Positions 1 through 10,877 of a stretch of DNA of 64,000 bases are shown piece after piece. Origin of the DNA: Lucinisca nassula. Taxonomy: Eukaryota; Mollusca; Bivalvia; Lucinida; Lucinidae. The notes beneath the pieces are model-generated. The model saw only the letters and a program-made list of their open reading frames with translations. It searched no databases and was not told the DNA's origin. The first letter of the stretch is position 1, and the number at the start of each line of letters is the position of its first letter. The stretch lies in assembly GCA_963580285.1 (NCBI GenBank), contig OY757017.1, positions 18,059,003 to 18,123,002 on the forward strand, in the 5' to 3' direction. A program made the position numbers and the translations under genes.

Positions 1-216
1 ACCCCCTTGAACTCCACTTTTATACAATAAAACTTATTTTTCTTATTTCTGCTCTAAAATATAGATTGTGGGTACTCGTTAAAGGCGGATCTAATGAGTA
101 CACACAAGCTATATTTTGAGCAGAAATAAGAAAAAGAACACAATTTTTTGCATCTTAAAATTTTAGTTTTTTTTCGGCGGTAAAATTTGCAATGTATTTG
201 TATAGGCGTGTTTTCG
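1..216 (+). mobile_element. M1 hairpin MITE, subtype A, cut by window start
   Basis: Right three quarters of an M1 element. It has the TTCTTATTTCTGCTC arm, a decayed centre (about 85-100), the matching GAGCAGAAATAAGAAAAA arm, and the terminal TATAGGCGTGTTTTCG at 201-216. The palindromic tip has lost part of one arm, so this copy would fold poorly. Confidence 0.85.
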
Positions 217-473
217 AAAAGGACTTGCTGAAGTTATTTGTCTCTTTATTTTCTATGATTATGATATAAATGAAACACAATATTATTGTCATAATAATAA
301 AATAAAATAAATTTTCTACGAAGATTATATAGGAGTTCTTTACCGCTCTACTCCACAAACTAGTTTTTGTTTTCTACATTTTAGGATGAGTATTCAGCCG
401 CTACTTATTTCAGAACGTTATCCTTTAAAATTCGTGAAAAAATGTTTTCTTCATCCTCCTTCATCAATTAAAT
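217..473. other. AT-rich stretch, no feature seen
   Basis: No repeat seen elsewhere in the window and no credible ORF. The short reading frames here are AT-rich and lack protein-like composition. Confidence 0.6.
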
Positions 474-634
474 TGAGGATCTTACACGAGTGGTCATTTC
501 AAATGATATTTATGACACTAGCCTTCGGCGAGTTTCATAAATTTCATATGAAGGGACCACGAGTGTAAGATTCTGTTAATCATATGACTATTTTAATTGG
601 ATTTCATCGCCTTTAAATTTGACAAATTTTCGAC
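474..634 (+). mobile_element. P2 palindromic repeat, left half
   Basis: Starts GAGGATCTTACACGAGTGG and forms a hairpin around the tip AGCCTTCGGCGAGT. It matches the first part of the uninterrupted copy at 58804-59072. The match stops near 634, where the T1 array element begins, and resumes after 5213. Confidence 0.8.
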
Positions 635-2449
635 AACAAGAGGGCCATGATGGCCCTTGATCGCTCACCTGATCCATAGAGTAAAAAGTGGGCCCCGGGG
701 AGGGCCATTATTGACCCCAGGGCTAAAATGTGCATAATGTTGAGGGAGGTCTAAAAAGGTGAAGCTTCATACCAAATATCAACAAAGGCTATAATTTGAA
801 CAATCTTGGCAAAGGTCCACCAGATGAAGCTACACACCAAATATATAAGACCTGGGCCTTGTGGTTTCAGAGAAAAAGATTTTTTTAAGATATTCCCTAC
901 ATAAGCCTATGTAAAACCAAATGGCCCCGGGGCGGGGGCATTTTTGGCCTCAGGGCTATAATTTAAACAATCTTGATAGAGGTCCATTAGATGAAGATTC
1001 ACACCAAATATCAAAGATATGGGCCTTGCTGTTTCAGAGAAGAAGAGTTCAAAGAATATCTCTATATAAGTCTATGTTAAAACAAATGGACCCCGGGGCG
1101 GGGGCATTTGTGGCCCGAGGGCTATAATTTGAACAATATTGGTAGAGGTCCACTAGATGAAGCTCCATACCAAATATCAAAGACATGGGTCTTGCAATTT
1201 CAGAGAAGAAGATTTTTAAAGCTTTCCCTATATATAAATCTATGTAGAACCAAAGGGTCTAGGGGCGGGGGAATTTTTGATCCCAGGGCTATAATTTGAA
1301 CCTTCTTGATAGAGGTCCACTAGATGAAATTTCACACAAATATCAAAGACCTAGGCCTTGTGGTTTCACAGAAGATTTTCCCTATAGGTCTATGTCAAAC
1401 CAAAGGGCCCCGAGGCGGGGGCATTTTTGGTCTCAGGGCTATAATTTGAACAATCTTGGTAGAAGTCCCCTAGCTGAAGCTTTATACCAAATATCAAAAA
1501 CCTAGGCCTTGTGTTGTAGAGGAGAAGATTTTTCCCTATATAAGACTATGTAAAACCAATGGGCCCCCGGAGTGGGGGCATTTTAGGCCCCAGGACTATA
1601 ATTTGAACAATCTTTCTAGAGGTCTAGAAGATGAAGCTTAATACCAGATATCAAAGATCTGGGCCTTGCGGTTTCAGAGAAGAAGATTTAAAAAAAAAAA
1701 AAAATCCCTAAATAAGTCTATGTAAAACCAAAGGGCGCCGGAGTGGGGGCATTTTTGGCCCCAGGACTAAAATTTGAAGAATCATGGTAGGAGTCCACTA
1801 GGTGAAGCTTCATACCAAATATCAAAGATCTGGGCCTTGCGGTTTCACAGAAGAAGATTTTTAAAGATTTCCCCTATATAATCCTTTGTAAAACCAAAGG
1901 GACCCGGGGCGGGGGCCTTTTTTGGCCCCAGAACTATAATTTTAATAATCTTGGTAGGGGTCCACTAGATGAAGCATCATACCAAATATCAAAGACCTGG
2001 GCCTTTCGGTTTCAGAGATGAAGATTTTTAAAGATTTTCCCTATATAATCCTATGTAAAACCAAAGAGACCCGGGGCGGGGGCATTTTTTCTCCACAGCA
2101 CTATAATTTGAACAACTTTGTTGGGGTCCACTAGATGAAGCTTCATACCAAATATCAAAGACCTGGGCCTTTTGGTTTCGGAGAAGATTTTTTAAGTTTT
2201 CGGTGAAAAAAATCTATTTTTGGCTCCTGTGACCTAGATGTGCAACGGACCGGAACCATTTGAACAACATTGAAAGGGGAGAACCTAAGGATAATTCCTG
2301 TGAATTTGATCAAAATCTGATCAGTGGTTTCCTAGGAGATGTCGTTTGAAGAATTTGTTTACGCACGGATTCACGCACGCATGACGGACGATGGACAAAA
2401 AGTGATTCCAAAAGCTCACCTCGTCACAACGTGACGGTGAGCTAAAAAA
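635..2449 (+). mobile_element. T1 tandem-array element, copy A (pearl/Helentron-like, non-autonomous)
   Basis: Head: a small hairpin GGGCCATGATGGCCC at 642-656 followed by ATCGCTCACCTGA. Body: about ten diverged units of about 165 bp, each with a GC-rich block (GGGCCCCGGGGCGGGG), CTATAATTTGAACAATC and AAGCTTCATACCAAATATC. Tail: from about 2215, a different sequence ending in a GACGGACG run, a hairpin made of AGCTCACC and GGTGAGCT, and CTAAAAA. This head-array-hairpin plan is that of bivalve pearl elements and HINE-type Helentrons; the assignment is by architecture only. No ORF in the body is conserved from unit to unit. Confidence 0.75.
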
Positions 2450-2488
2450 CATTAATTTTATTATGAATGTAGCCCCTGATAAATAGAT

Positions 2489-5213
2489 AAACAAGAGGAC
2501 CATAATGGTCCTATATCGCTCACCTGAGCTAAGAGATTAACATGTAGGTCCCAGGGCAGTGCAATTTTTGGACCCATGTCTATAATTTGAACAATCTAAG
2601 CAGAGGTCCACTGGTTTTCCCAAAATAGGCCTATGGAAAAAACGTGGGCTCTGGCGCGGGGGCGTTTTTGGCCCCAGGGCTATAATTTCAACAACCTTGG
2701 TAGAGGTTCACTAGATGAAGCTTCATACCAAATATCAAAGATCTTGGCCTTCTGGTTTCAGACGAGAAGATTTTTTTATATGATTTCCATAGTATAAGCC
2801 TATATAAAACCAGTGGGCCTGGGGGCAGGGCCGTTTTTTGCCCTAGGGCTATAATTTGAACAATCTTGGTAGAGGTCCACTAGATGAAGCTTCATACCAA
2901 ATATCAAAGACCTGGGTTTTCTGGTTTCAGACAAGATTTTTAAAGGTTTTCCCAATATAAGCCTATGTAAAACCAGTGGGCCCCGGGGCGCGGGGGGAAT
3001 TTTTGGCCCCAGGGCTAAAGTTTGAACAATCTTGGTATAGGTCCATCAGATGAAGCTTCATATTAAATATCAAAGACCTTTTAGTTACAGGAAAGAATAT
3101 TTTTTAAGGTTTTCCCTATATAAGCCTATGGAAAACCATTTGGCCCCTGGGCGGGGTCGTTTTTGGCCCCAGGGCTACAATTTGAACAATCTTGGTAAAG
3201 GTCCACTTGATGATGTTTCGTACCAAATATCAAAGACCTTGGCCTTCTGGTTTCAGACAAGAACCGTTTTAAAGGTTTTGCCTATATAAGCCTAAGGGAA
3301 ACCAGAAGGCCCTGGCGCGGGGGCCTTTTTGGCCCCAGGGCTTTAATTTGAACAATCTCGGTAGAGGTCCACTAGATGAAGCTTCATACCAAATATCAAA
3401 GACCTAGGCCTTCTGGTTGCAGAGGAGAAGATTTTTATCATTTCCCTATAAAAGCCGATATAAAACCAGTGGGCCCCGGGGCGGGGCCGTTTTTTTGGCC
3501 CCAGGGTTATAATTTGAACAATCTTGGTAGAGGTTCACTAGCTGAAGCTTCATACCAAATATCAAAGACCTCGGACTTCTGGTTTCAGAAAAGAAGATTT
3601 TTAAAGGTTTTCCCTATATAAGCCTATGTAATACCAGTGGGTCCCGGGGCGGGGTCGTTTTTGGCCCCATGGCTATAATTTGAACAATCTTGGTATGGGT
3701 CCACTAGAAGAAGCTTGATACCAAATATCAATGATCTTGGCCTTCTGGTTTCAGAGAAGAAGATTTTTATCTGTTTTCGCTTTATAAGCCTATATAAAAC
3801 CAGTGGGCCCCGGGGCATGGCCGTTTTAGGCCCTAAGGCTATAATTTGAACAATCCTGTTAGAGGTCCACTAGATGAAGCTTCATACCAAATATCAAAGA
3901 CCTCGGCCTTCTGGTTTCAGAAAAGAAGTTTTTTAAAGGTTTTCCCTATATAAGCCTATGTAAAACCGGTGGGCCCCGGGGCGGGTCGTTTTTTGCCCAT
4001 GTGCTATAATTTGAACAACCTTGGTAGAGGTCCATTAGATGAAGCTTCATACCAAATATCAATGACCTAGGCCTTCTGGTTTCAGAGAAGAAGATTTTTA
4101 TATGTTTTCCATATGTAAGCCTATATTAAATCAGTGGGCCCCGGGGCGGGGCCGTTTTTTTTGTCCCAGGGCTATAATTTGAACAATTTTGGTAGAGGTC
4201 CACTATATGAAGCTTCATACCAAATATCAATGACCTAGGCCTTCTGGTTTCAGAGAGGAAGATTTTTATATGTTTTCCCTATATAAGCATATAAAAACCA
4301 GTGGGCCCCGGGACTGGGCCGTTTTTGGCCCCAGGGTCATAATTTGAACAATCTTGGTAGAGGTCCACTAGATGAAGCTTCATACCAAATATCAAAGACC
4401 TTGGCCTTCTGTTTCAGACAAGAAGATTTTTAAAGATTTTCCCTATATAAGCCTATGTAAAACCGGGGGGCCCCGGGGCGGGTCTTTTTTGCCCATGTGC
4501 TATCATTTGAATAATCTTGGTAGAGGTCCATTAGATGAAGTTTCATACCAAGTATCAATGACCTAGGCCTTCTGGTTTCAGAGAAGAAAAATTTTATATG
4601 TTTTCCATATGTAAGCCTATATTAAACCAGTGGGCCCCGGGGCGGGGCCGTTTTTGGTCCCAGGGCTATAATTTGAACAATTTTGGTAGAGGTCCACTAT
4701 ATGAAGCTTCATACCAAATATCAATGACCTAGGCCTTCTGGTTTCAGAGGGGAAGATTTTTTATATGTTTTCCCTATATAAGCATATAAAAACCAGTGGG
4801 CCCCGGGGCTGGGCCGTTTTTGGCCCCAGGGCTATAATTTGAACAATCTTGGTAGAGGTCCTCTAGAGGAAGCTACATACCAAATATCAAAGACCTAGGC
4901 CTTCTGGTTCCAGAGAAGAAGATTTTTTGAAGATTTTCTTATTTTCCCCATTTTTGTTGCCACGGCAACCAGAGTTCTGCATGGAATGGAATAATTTTAA
5001 CAAATTTGAGAGAGGACCACCTAAGGATCATTTCTGCCAAGTTTGGTTAGAATCTGTTAAGTGGTTTAGGTGGAGATGTTGTTTAAAGAAATTGTAAACG
5101 GACGGACGGACATACGGACGCACGGACATGCGGACGGACGGACGACGACGGCGACGGACGGTGACCGATCAAAATAGCTGCCCCGGAACCTTCGGCTGAG
5201 GTGAGCTAAAAAT
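2489..5213 (+). mobile_element. T1 tandem-array element, copy B
   Basis: Second head-to-tail element 40 bp after copy A. It opens with the same hairpin head (GAGGACCATAATGGTCC, ATCGCTCACCTGAGC), carries about 15 units of about 165 bp, and ends from about 4950 with a unique tail, a (GGAC)n run at 5100-5158 and GGTGAGCTAAAAA. Units differ from those of copy A in the block GCCTTCTGGTTTCAG versus GCCTTGTGGTTTCAG, so the two arrays have been homogenised separately. A three-unit higher-order repeat lies at 3985-4980. Confidence 0.75.
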
Positions 5214-5337
5214 GCATGGTTGACATGGACGTTGTCATGACGTTACTTAATCCCGCCAAAGTGTTATTACACTTGTGGTCATACTATTTTTATTACACGA
5301 CTTTATCAACTTCATTTCATAAATTTGTTTACCTTAC
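5214..5337 (+). mobile_element. P2 palindromic repeat, right half
   Basis: Continues the P2 copy broken at 634: TTGACATGGACGTTGTC, ACGTTACTTAAT and CCAAAGTGTTATTACAC line up with 58950-59010 of the intact copy. It fixes both outer edges of the T1 insertion. Confidence 0.78.
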
Positions 5338-5344
5338 ATAGCTT

Positions 5345-5655
5345 AACAGGTATGCGGCATGGCCTCTCCAACCGGGGCTCGGAGAAATGGATGGGCTGCA
5401 TGATGCTTTCAAGCAGAGCTGAAACCGACCGCACACGAGTAAACTGCCCAGAGGATCTAAGCCTGCCCACGCAAAGCGGTGCGAGCCGGACTGTCCATGC
5501 TTATATGCCCTATTGGTTTCATTGAGCGACAGGGCTTGAGAAGTCATTTAATCTCATTGTCGGGTAAAAGTCTCACAAAATTGGAAGCAACGTCTTCAAA
5601 ATGACCTATACACTGTTGACGGGGACGTTAAACCTCAAATCAAACAAACAATTCG
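5345..5655 (+). mobile_element. SINE-1 copy, plus strand
   Basis: Recognisable blocks in order: GGGGCTCGGAGAAATGGATG, GCATGATGCTTTCAAGCAGA, ACCGACCGCACACGAGTA, CAAAGCGGTGCGAG, TTGGAAGCAACGTCT and the 3-prime end GGGGACGTTAAACCTCAAAT with a CAAACAAACA tail. The head hairpin has diverged. Open frames across it recur in every SINE-1 copy and are not genes. Confidence 0.85.
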
Positions 5656-5663
5656 ACAGACTG

Positions 5664-5896
5664 ATCATCACGATAGTAAGTCTGTAAAATTAACACCCCC
5701 TAATAGACTGGGGTTTATGGCGGTATGCTCTATTTTTCTTAGCTCTGTTCCAAGACATAGATTGTGGGGACTCGTTAGAACCGCACCAATGCGGTGGTTC
5801 TAACGATTACCCACAACCTAAATTGGCAGTAATTAGAAAAATATCACGGATATTCATCAGAAAAGTAGCCATTTTGGAGATGTGAAAAAATGCTGT
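5664..5896 (+). mobile_element. M1 hairpin MITE, subtype B
   Basis: Subtype B marks are the CCAAGACATAGATTGTGGGG left arm and the GTAGCCATTTTGGAGATGTG right end. The hairpin tip reads ACCGCACCAATGCGGTGG, a different tip from all other copies. Outer ends are worn. Confidence 0.75.
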
Positions 5897-6113
5897 CATC
5901 CTTTACAATGAAAAATCACGACGAAGGGTTTCGCTTCCATGTCGGTGGCCCGGAATTCTGATTCTATTATGACACCATACTAAACTCTGTCACGGTCACA
6001 TCTTCAAACGTTTTGGGCAGGCGCAACCCGATATTTTAAGTCCTGAGATTGGACAGCGGCTTTCTTCTCTTTAACGTCAGATATTTTGGGCCATCAACCT
6101 GATGAATGAATGT
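5897..6113. other. Unassigned spacer
   Basis: No repeat shared with the rest of the window and no convincing ORF. Confidence 0.5.
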
Positions 6114-7305
6114 CTTATTAGCTCACCTGAGCCAAAGGCTTATGGGAGCTATATGCCATAGCTCTGTCCACCTTCGTCATTGCACAATTTCAGATAAGTA
6201 TATCTCATATCCTGATGTCAAATCTTGATCAAATTTCATGTGGACTTTACGGGATCGAGGGAGGAGGTGTTGGGAAGGCTGCATGAATATTTTGGGCTGA
6301 TCGGATTGGAATTGTGTTTTCCATGGCAATATATATCTCCCAAAGACCTGTAATCGGAAACAAACGTAAACAAATCTTCTCTGAAACTACACGGCCCAGA
6401 GCTTAGATATGTGCCGAAGCAATATAAAGTGGTCGCCTTCATAAGTCCTGTCAATCATGCCACTGGAAGTAGTTCGCATAGACTTATATTGGGAAAAATC
6501 TTCATAAAAAATTCTTCTCTGAAAACATGAAGCCCAGAGCATATACATTTAATATGTTGCAACGTCAAGTGTTTACCTACAAAAATCCTTCCAGTCATGC
6601 CCCTAGAAACCAAATTGGCCACGCCCCGGGCTTCCAGAGCTCCAATAGAATTATAATCGGAAAAAGCTTCAACAATCTTCTTCAGCATGAGGCTCAGAGC
6701 TTAGATATTTAGTATGCAGATATAAATATATTTTTGTTTTGGATAGCCAATTGACCATTTTCTGGGAAAGTAACTGTCCATTTGCCTTTCCGCTGTTGAT
6801 GTTAAACTTCCATTAGGTTAAAGTTATTTCAGAATAATGTTTCTTTCCCTTTGATGTCTCTGATGGCAGGTGTTGGTTAATTAAATCGACACCTGATCAT
6901 TGCCTTTACTTCTATTTTGTTAAGTGGTCACCTTCATATATTCTGTCAACCATGCCCATGGGGTCAAAATTGGCCATGTTTCTTGGCTCATTAGCTATCA
7001 TAAACATAAAATGGGAGAAACTAAAAAAAATCTTTTTTTTTTTCTCAAAGACCAAGAGCTAGATATTTAGTATGTAACAATGCTCAGTGGTCACCTTTAT
7101 TCATACTGCCAACCATGCCCGAACAGTCCAAATTGGTCAAGTTTCAGTGCTCACAAGCTCCTCTAAATTTTTTATGGGACAAAACTTAAAATTCTTCTTA
7201 TCTGAAATCATAAGGCCCAAAGCTTAGAAATTAGGTATGTAGCAATGGTAAGTGGCTACTTACATAAATGCTACACACCGCTTTGCCTGGGCAGACTTAT
7301 AGCAA
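6114..7305 (+). repeat. T2 diverged tandem-array element
   Basis: Opens with a GCTCACCTGAGCC head like T1 but has a different body: about five poorly conserved units of about 190 bp. Each has CTTCTCTGAAA, GCCCAGAGCTTAGATAT, a GTGGTCACCTTCAT block and CATGCC. The array is interrupted by an Lx fragment at 6723-6933. I do not see a clear tail hairpin, so the right edge near 7305 is approximate. Confidence 0.6.
6723..6933 (+). mobile_element. Lx retroelement 3-prime fragment inside T2
   Basis: Begins TTTTGGATAGCCAATTG and ends CTTTACTTCTATTTTG, the common 3-prime end of every Lx copy. Only the last 210 bp are present, as expected for a 5-prime-truncated insertion. Confidence 0.78.
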
Positions 7306-7980
7306 ACACACGAAGTGTTTGCTTTACTGTAGAGAGACTGGAACAACATACTTAGGCACCCAAATCTCGCCTGGAATCTCGTTCAATTTCTCGCGATAAT
7401 CCGCCATCTTTACAGAGTTCATGAGAATTGTATTCCTATCCAAAAAATGCTTCTCAAAACCAAAAGGAGTTACGATCTATTACAAGAGAAGCACAAAATT
7501 GGTCGAAATAATTTTAAAAAGCTCTTTTCAAGACCGATGCATCAAACGCTGAAGTTTGATCGCGAGAAAGCTACGAAAATACGTCACGCGTTTAAATTAA
7601 CTGAAACGTACCGCACTATGCCGCAAAGGTTAGACGGTAAAACCCAGCACCGCGACAGGACCAACGAGTAACCGGAGCATATGCCGAAGCATTTACCGGA
7701 ACTTCTCGGTAGGGTGGAAAGCGATTCTCGTCTGGCCAAGCAATTACAACTTTTCGCAAACTATCACTCAGGGGTATAAAATAAAGCCATGGGAATTGTA
7801 TGAGACACAGTGAGCTATCTGGCTACCTGTGGATTTCTTCCTTCCCAAGATTTACAAAATGATGATAAGCCCCAAATCTATAGTACTAAATTTAAGTTTC
7901 CACGCTGCAAATTAACTGAGTCACCAACTCAATATATGAATATAGATAGATAGATAAATAGGGGTGTAAATGAGTGTGTT
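7306..7980. other. Low-repeat patch around a weak ORF
   Basis: The longest stretch in the first 28 kb with no block shared with other parts of the window. A hairpin GCAAACACACGAAGTGTTTGC sits near 7303-7323. Apart from the ORF at 7447-7779 I see nothing that can be named. Confidence 0.5.
7447..7779 (+). pseudogene. Weak ORF with one in-frame stop, function unknown
   Basis: A frame of 110 codons interrupted once by TAA at 7669-7671. The first 74 codons are rich in Lys, Arg, Thr and Gln. After the stop the same frame goes on for 35 codons with protein-like composition (LPELLGRVESDSRLAKQLQ) to a second stop at 7777. No family is recognised and no splice structure is obvious. It could be a decayed element ORF, an exon fragment or chance. 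It is listed only because it falls in one of the few patches not made of recognisable repeats. Confidence 0.2.
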
Positions 7981-8002
7981 TGCTCAAAAGGCAGTGCCTT
8001 TA

Positions 8003-8118
8003 TTTCATATTATCCTCCAAGCAGTTTACCAGTAATCGTGTGTGGTTGGTTTCAGCTCTGTGTAGAAGCATCATGCAGCCCATCTATTTCTTTGAGCCCC
8101 GATGGGCGGGAGCCGAAG
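8003..8118 (-). mobile_element. SINE-1 head fragment, minus strand
   Basis: Only the 5-prime part remains: AAGCAGTTTACCAGTA, TCAGCTCTGTGTAGAAGC, ATCATGCAGCCCATCTATTT and GAGCCCCGATGGGCGGG read on the plus strand. The 3-prime tail is missing. Confidence 0.75.
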
Positions 8119-8119
8119 C

Positions 8120-8504
8120 GCGTCAGACAAACACAGAGCATGGACTACGGTTCACCGCTAAAAAAAAGGCACCGCATGCGGGTGCCTACGCTCGGCTGCA
8201 GCCCGTTTTCATAATGAACAACTAGTCCGAGTTTCAAGTAAATATGTTCAGTAATGACAGAGACATTACAAAATGTCAAAAAAAAATTGCACGACGCAGA
8301 CGTAAATGTCGAAGTTTTTGCACGACGACGACGCCAGAGCTATGACAATACCTCGTCGTTTTCTTCGAAAACAGCCGAGCTAAAAACGTGCTAAAACTAA
8401 GTATAGTGCAGTACCGATAGTATACCAACGCTCTTGCCAGCCAATTCTTCCGGTTAGTGCATTTAGGACAATATTCCGATTAGTGCATTTATGAATTTAT
8501 ATAT
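8120..8504. other. Unassigned stretch
   Basis: No gene. A short direct repeat, TCCGGTTAGTGCATTTAGGA and a degenerate second copy, lies at about 8447-8500. Confidence 0.5.
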
Positions 8505-8636
8505 AGAAAATACCAGGTGAGTGTCTTTTGATATCAAGTTTATCAGGCAAGGCTTCGAGAACGCTTGTATTCTGCATGCATTCTCGACGCCGAGCCTGAC
8601 AAACTTGATATAAAATGATACGAATCTGGTATTCTA
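8505..8636. mobile_element. Small inverted-repeat element with AATACCAG ends
   Basis: Arms of about 45 bp read toward each other: AATACCAG at 8507 and CTGGTATT at 8626, then GATATCAAGTTTATCAGGC against GCCTGACAAACTTGATAT. The centre is TTGTATTCTGCATGCATT. It has the form of a MITE; it is the only copy in the window. Confidence 0.55.
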
Positions 8637-8639
8637 TTT

Positions 8640-9007
8640 ATCAGTTTATCCCCTTGTACGCTCTTAAATTAGCAATTAACGATCAGTTATCGATGGTCCT
8701 CAGTGCGTCCCAGCATTCTGACTGTCAATATATTTAGTATCAGCTGACCATATTTTTCCTATGATATTGTTTTTTTTTTTTTTTTTTCATTTATTTTTTA
8801 CCATTTTTCCCAGCATCAATAACATTTTTGTCATGTTTTTCAGTGCTACGGTTCATTCATAAAAATGCAATGTCCTGTTGACGTGATAAAGCTTATTTGA
8901 CCTCAGATAGCATATCTTAATCAGGTCAATGTGTTACAATGCAATATATATAGGAAGTAACTGATAAGTTGGGATATCTTTTATTCATCTTGAATCAATT
9001 ATGTAAT
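8640..9007. other. AT-rich stretch, no feature seen
   Basis: Contains a T17 run at 8771-8787 but no ORF or shared repeat. Confidence 0.5.
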
Positions 9008-9053
9008 GTGTACTCTTTAGAATCGCCTCGTTGAGGCGATTTTAATAAGTACA
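9008..9053. repeat. Isolated M1-type hairpin tip
   Basis: GTGTACTC, then AATCGCCTC-GTT-GAGGCGATT, then AAGTACAC. The tip has ATCGCC paired with GGCGAT instead of the usual ACCGCC with GGCGGT, so both arms changed together. The outer M1 sequence is absent or unrecognisable. Confidence 0.55.
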
Positions 9054-9154
9054 CATGACACACGTTTATGATTACACGACTCTTAAAAAATATTGAACAC
9101 TTTTGCACCAAAAATGAATTTTTTCATATAAATTCTTATAATTTTTATACTTCG

Positions 9155-9256
9155 GTAACTTGTTAGAGCCACTTCGGCGTGATGGGTTTAACAAGTTCCC
9201 ACAGTCTATGGGAACTCGTAAGAACCACCCATGACAGGCGGTTCCAACATCTGCAT
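9155..9256. repeat. Degenerate M1-like hairpins
   Basis: Two short inverted blocks in the M1 style: AACTTGTTAGAGCCAC with a partner GGGTTTAACAAGTTCCCA, then GGGAACTCGTAAGAACC with GGCGGTTCCAAC. Too worn to class. Confidence 0.4.
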
Positions 9257-9758
9257 ATAGCATGAGCAGTTTGATTGACGTAAAACACTCTCACTCAATC
9301 ACTTACTCACTCACTAACTAACTAACTAACTCACTCATGTACTCAGACACTTAACAGTTCCATCATTAAACAGATCTTTAGTCAAAAAGCGAAAAGCGAA
9401 AAAAGAAAAGCGAAAAACAAAAATAATCTTTGACATAATGAACATCTGCATATGGCATGAGCAGTTTGATTGACGTACAACACTCTCACAACTCACTCAC
9501 TAACTCAATCACTCATGTACTGAGACACTTAACAGTTACATCATTAAACAGACCTATTATCGAAAAGCGAAAGCGAAAAAAAAAAAAGAATCTTTGACAT
9601 AATGAACATCTGCATATGGCATGAGCGGTTTGATTGACGTAAAACACACTCACTCACTCACTTACTCACTCATAAACTCACTCACTCAAGTACTCAGACA
9701 CTTAACAGTTACATCATTAAACAGACCTAGGATCGAAAAGCGAAAAGCGAAAAACAAA
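9246..9758. repeat. Three-copy tandem repeat, period 165-194 bp
   Basis: Units start AACATCTGCATAT at 9246, 9440 and 9605. Each has GCATGAGCAGTTTGATTGAC, a stretch of CTCACTCA/CTAACTAA microsatellite, ACTTAACAGTTACATC and a GCGAAAAGCGAAAA end. The units differ mostly in the length of the microsatellite. A remnant of the GCGAAAAGC end recurs at 10015-10075 beyond the Lx insertion. Confidence 0.8.
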
Positions 9759-9761
9759 CTA

Positions 9762-10012
9762 ACTTCTAAAACAGAAGTGGAGGCAATGATCAGGAATCGA
9801 TACAATCAACCCATAGCTCCTATCAGAGACACCAAAGGGAAAGACACACAAACATGAAACAATATACCCTCATGGAAACACCAACAGCGGAAAGCCAAAA
9901 GAACAGTCACTTTCCTACAAAATGGCCGACAGGCTATCCAAAATAAAATAACACAAGCGACACAAACACCCAAAGACAAATCATAACAAAAATAAACCGC
10001 GACAGAAGAAAG
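9762..10012 (-). mobile_element. Lx retroelement 3-prime fragment, minus strand
   Basis: Reads ACAGAAGTGGAGGCAATG to AACCGCGACAGAAGAA. It is the terminal 250 bp of Lx inserted at the edge of the three-copy repeat; GCGAAAAGC repeat sequence lies on both sides. Confidence 0.8.
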
Positions 10013-10073
10013 TCGAAAAGCGAAAAGCAAACTAACTTCTGAAAGTCAAAAAGCGAAAAGCAAACTACTTCTC

Positions 10074-10176
10074 CTTGCTGCAGAATAAGAAAAAAATAAC
10101 GATTTTTCATCTTAAAATTTTCGTCTTTTCGGTCGTAATATTGACCCTGTATTTGTATAGGCGTACTTTCGGAAAG
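10074..10176 (+). mobile_element. M1 right-end fragment
   Basis: Retains only GCAGAATAAGAAAAA, CATCTTAAAATTTTCGTC and the terminal TGTATTTGTATAGGCGTA. Confidence 0.7.
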
Positions 10177-10245
10177 GCAATTTTATTATGTAGTGTCTTA
10201 TTTGCTAATTGGCTTTGCGTCAATGGTTCAAGTATCTTCTGTTTC

Positions 10246-10875
10246 TGTTTGTTTTGTTTGTTTGTTTTGAAGTTTAACGGCCCAGTCAACGGCCCCCGCC
10301 CATCGGGGCCTGAAGAAATAAATGGGCTGCATAATGCTTCCACGCAGAGCTGAATCCGACCGCACACGAGTACTGGTAAACCGCTTAGAGGATCCAAACC
10401 TGCCAAGGCAAAGCGGTGCGAGTCAGACCGCCCATACTTATAAACCCTATAGGTTTCATTGGGCGACAGATCTTGTGGTGTAATTTCATCTCAATGTCGA
10501 AAATTGGAAGCAGCGTCTCCAAAATGACCTATATAGTGTTGACGGGGACGTTAAGCATCAAATCAAATCAAACAAACAAACAAATAATGGCCCAGTCATT
10601 ACTAATTTAGGTCATTTTTGAGCCGGTCAGTTTCCCTATCAACACTTTCCCTTGGCAGGCTTATATGTAAGCGGTTAACCAGTACAGTACGCATTTTTTC
10701 GTCAGAAACTGACAACTGCCCTTTTTGAATCAGCGGAAGGGAGAAAATGACCGTAGAAAAGACTTCATGATCAGTCTCCACGAAAGAACTTTGCCGACCC
10801 CGGCAGGTACCGAACCCGCGTCCTGCAGATCACCAGTCAGACACGCATCCGACTGACTAAGGTACCGAGGCCGGC
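10246..10875 (-). mobile_element. SINE-2 (tRNA-headed) with a nested SINE-1
   Basis: On the minus strand: a tRNA-like head at 10875-10800 (GCCGGCCTCGGTACC, box B-like GCGGGTTCGGTACC), a body (TTCTTTCGTGGAGAC, TGACAACTGCC on the plus strand) and the 3-prime end GGGCCGTTAAACTTCAAAAC. It is split by SINE-1 at 10289-10588. The anticodon region is not preserved, so this is a retroposon and not a tRNA gene. Confidence 0.85.
10289..10588 (+). mobile_element. SINE-1, near full length, nested in SINE-2
   Basis: Starts with the head hairpin GCCCCCGCCCATCGGGGC and ends GACGTTAAGCATC plus an AAACAAACAAACAAAT tail. A 10-bp target-site duplication, GGCCCAGTCA, is present at 10279-10288 and 10589-10598. 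Confidence 0.9.
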
Positions 10876-10877
10876 TT

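Noticed and set aside
635..5213. CRISPR array or other direct-repeat/spacer array
   Set aside because: Units are about 165 bp and similar throughout with no short conserved repeat and variable spacer; the genome is eukaryotic.
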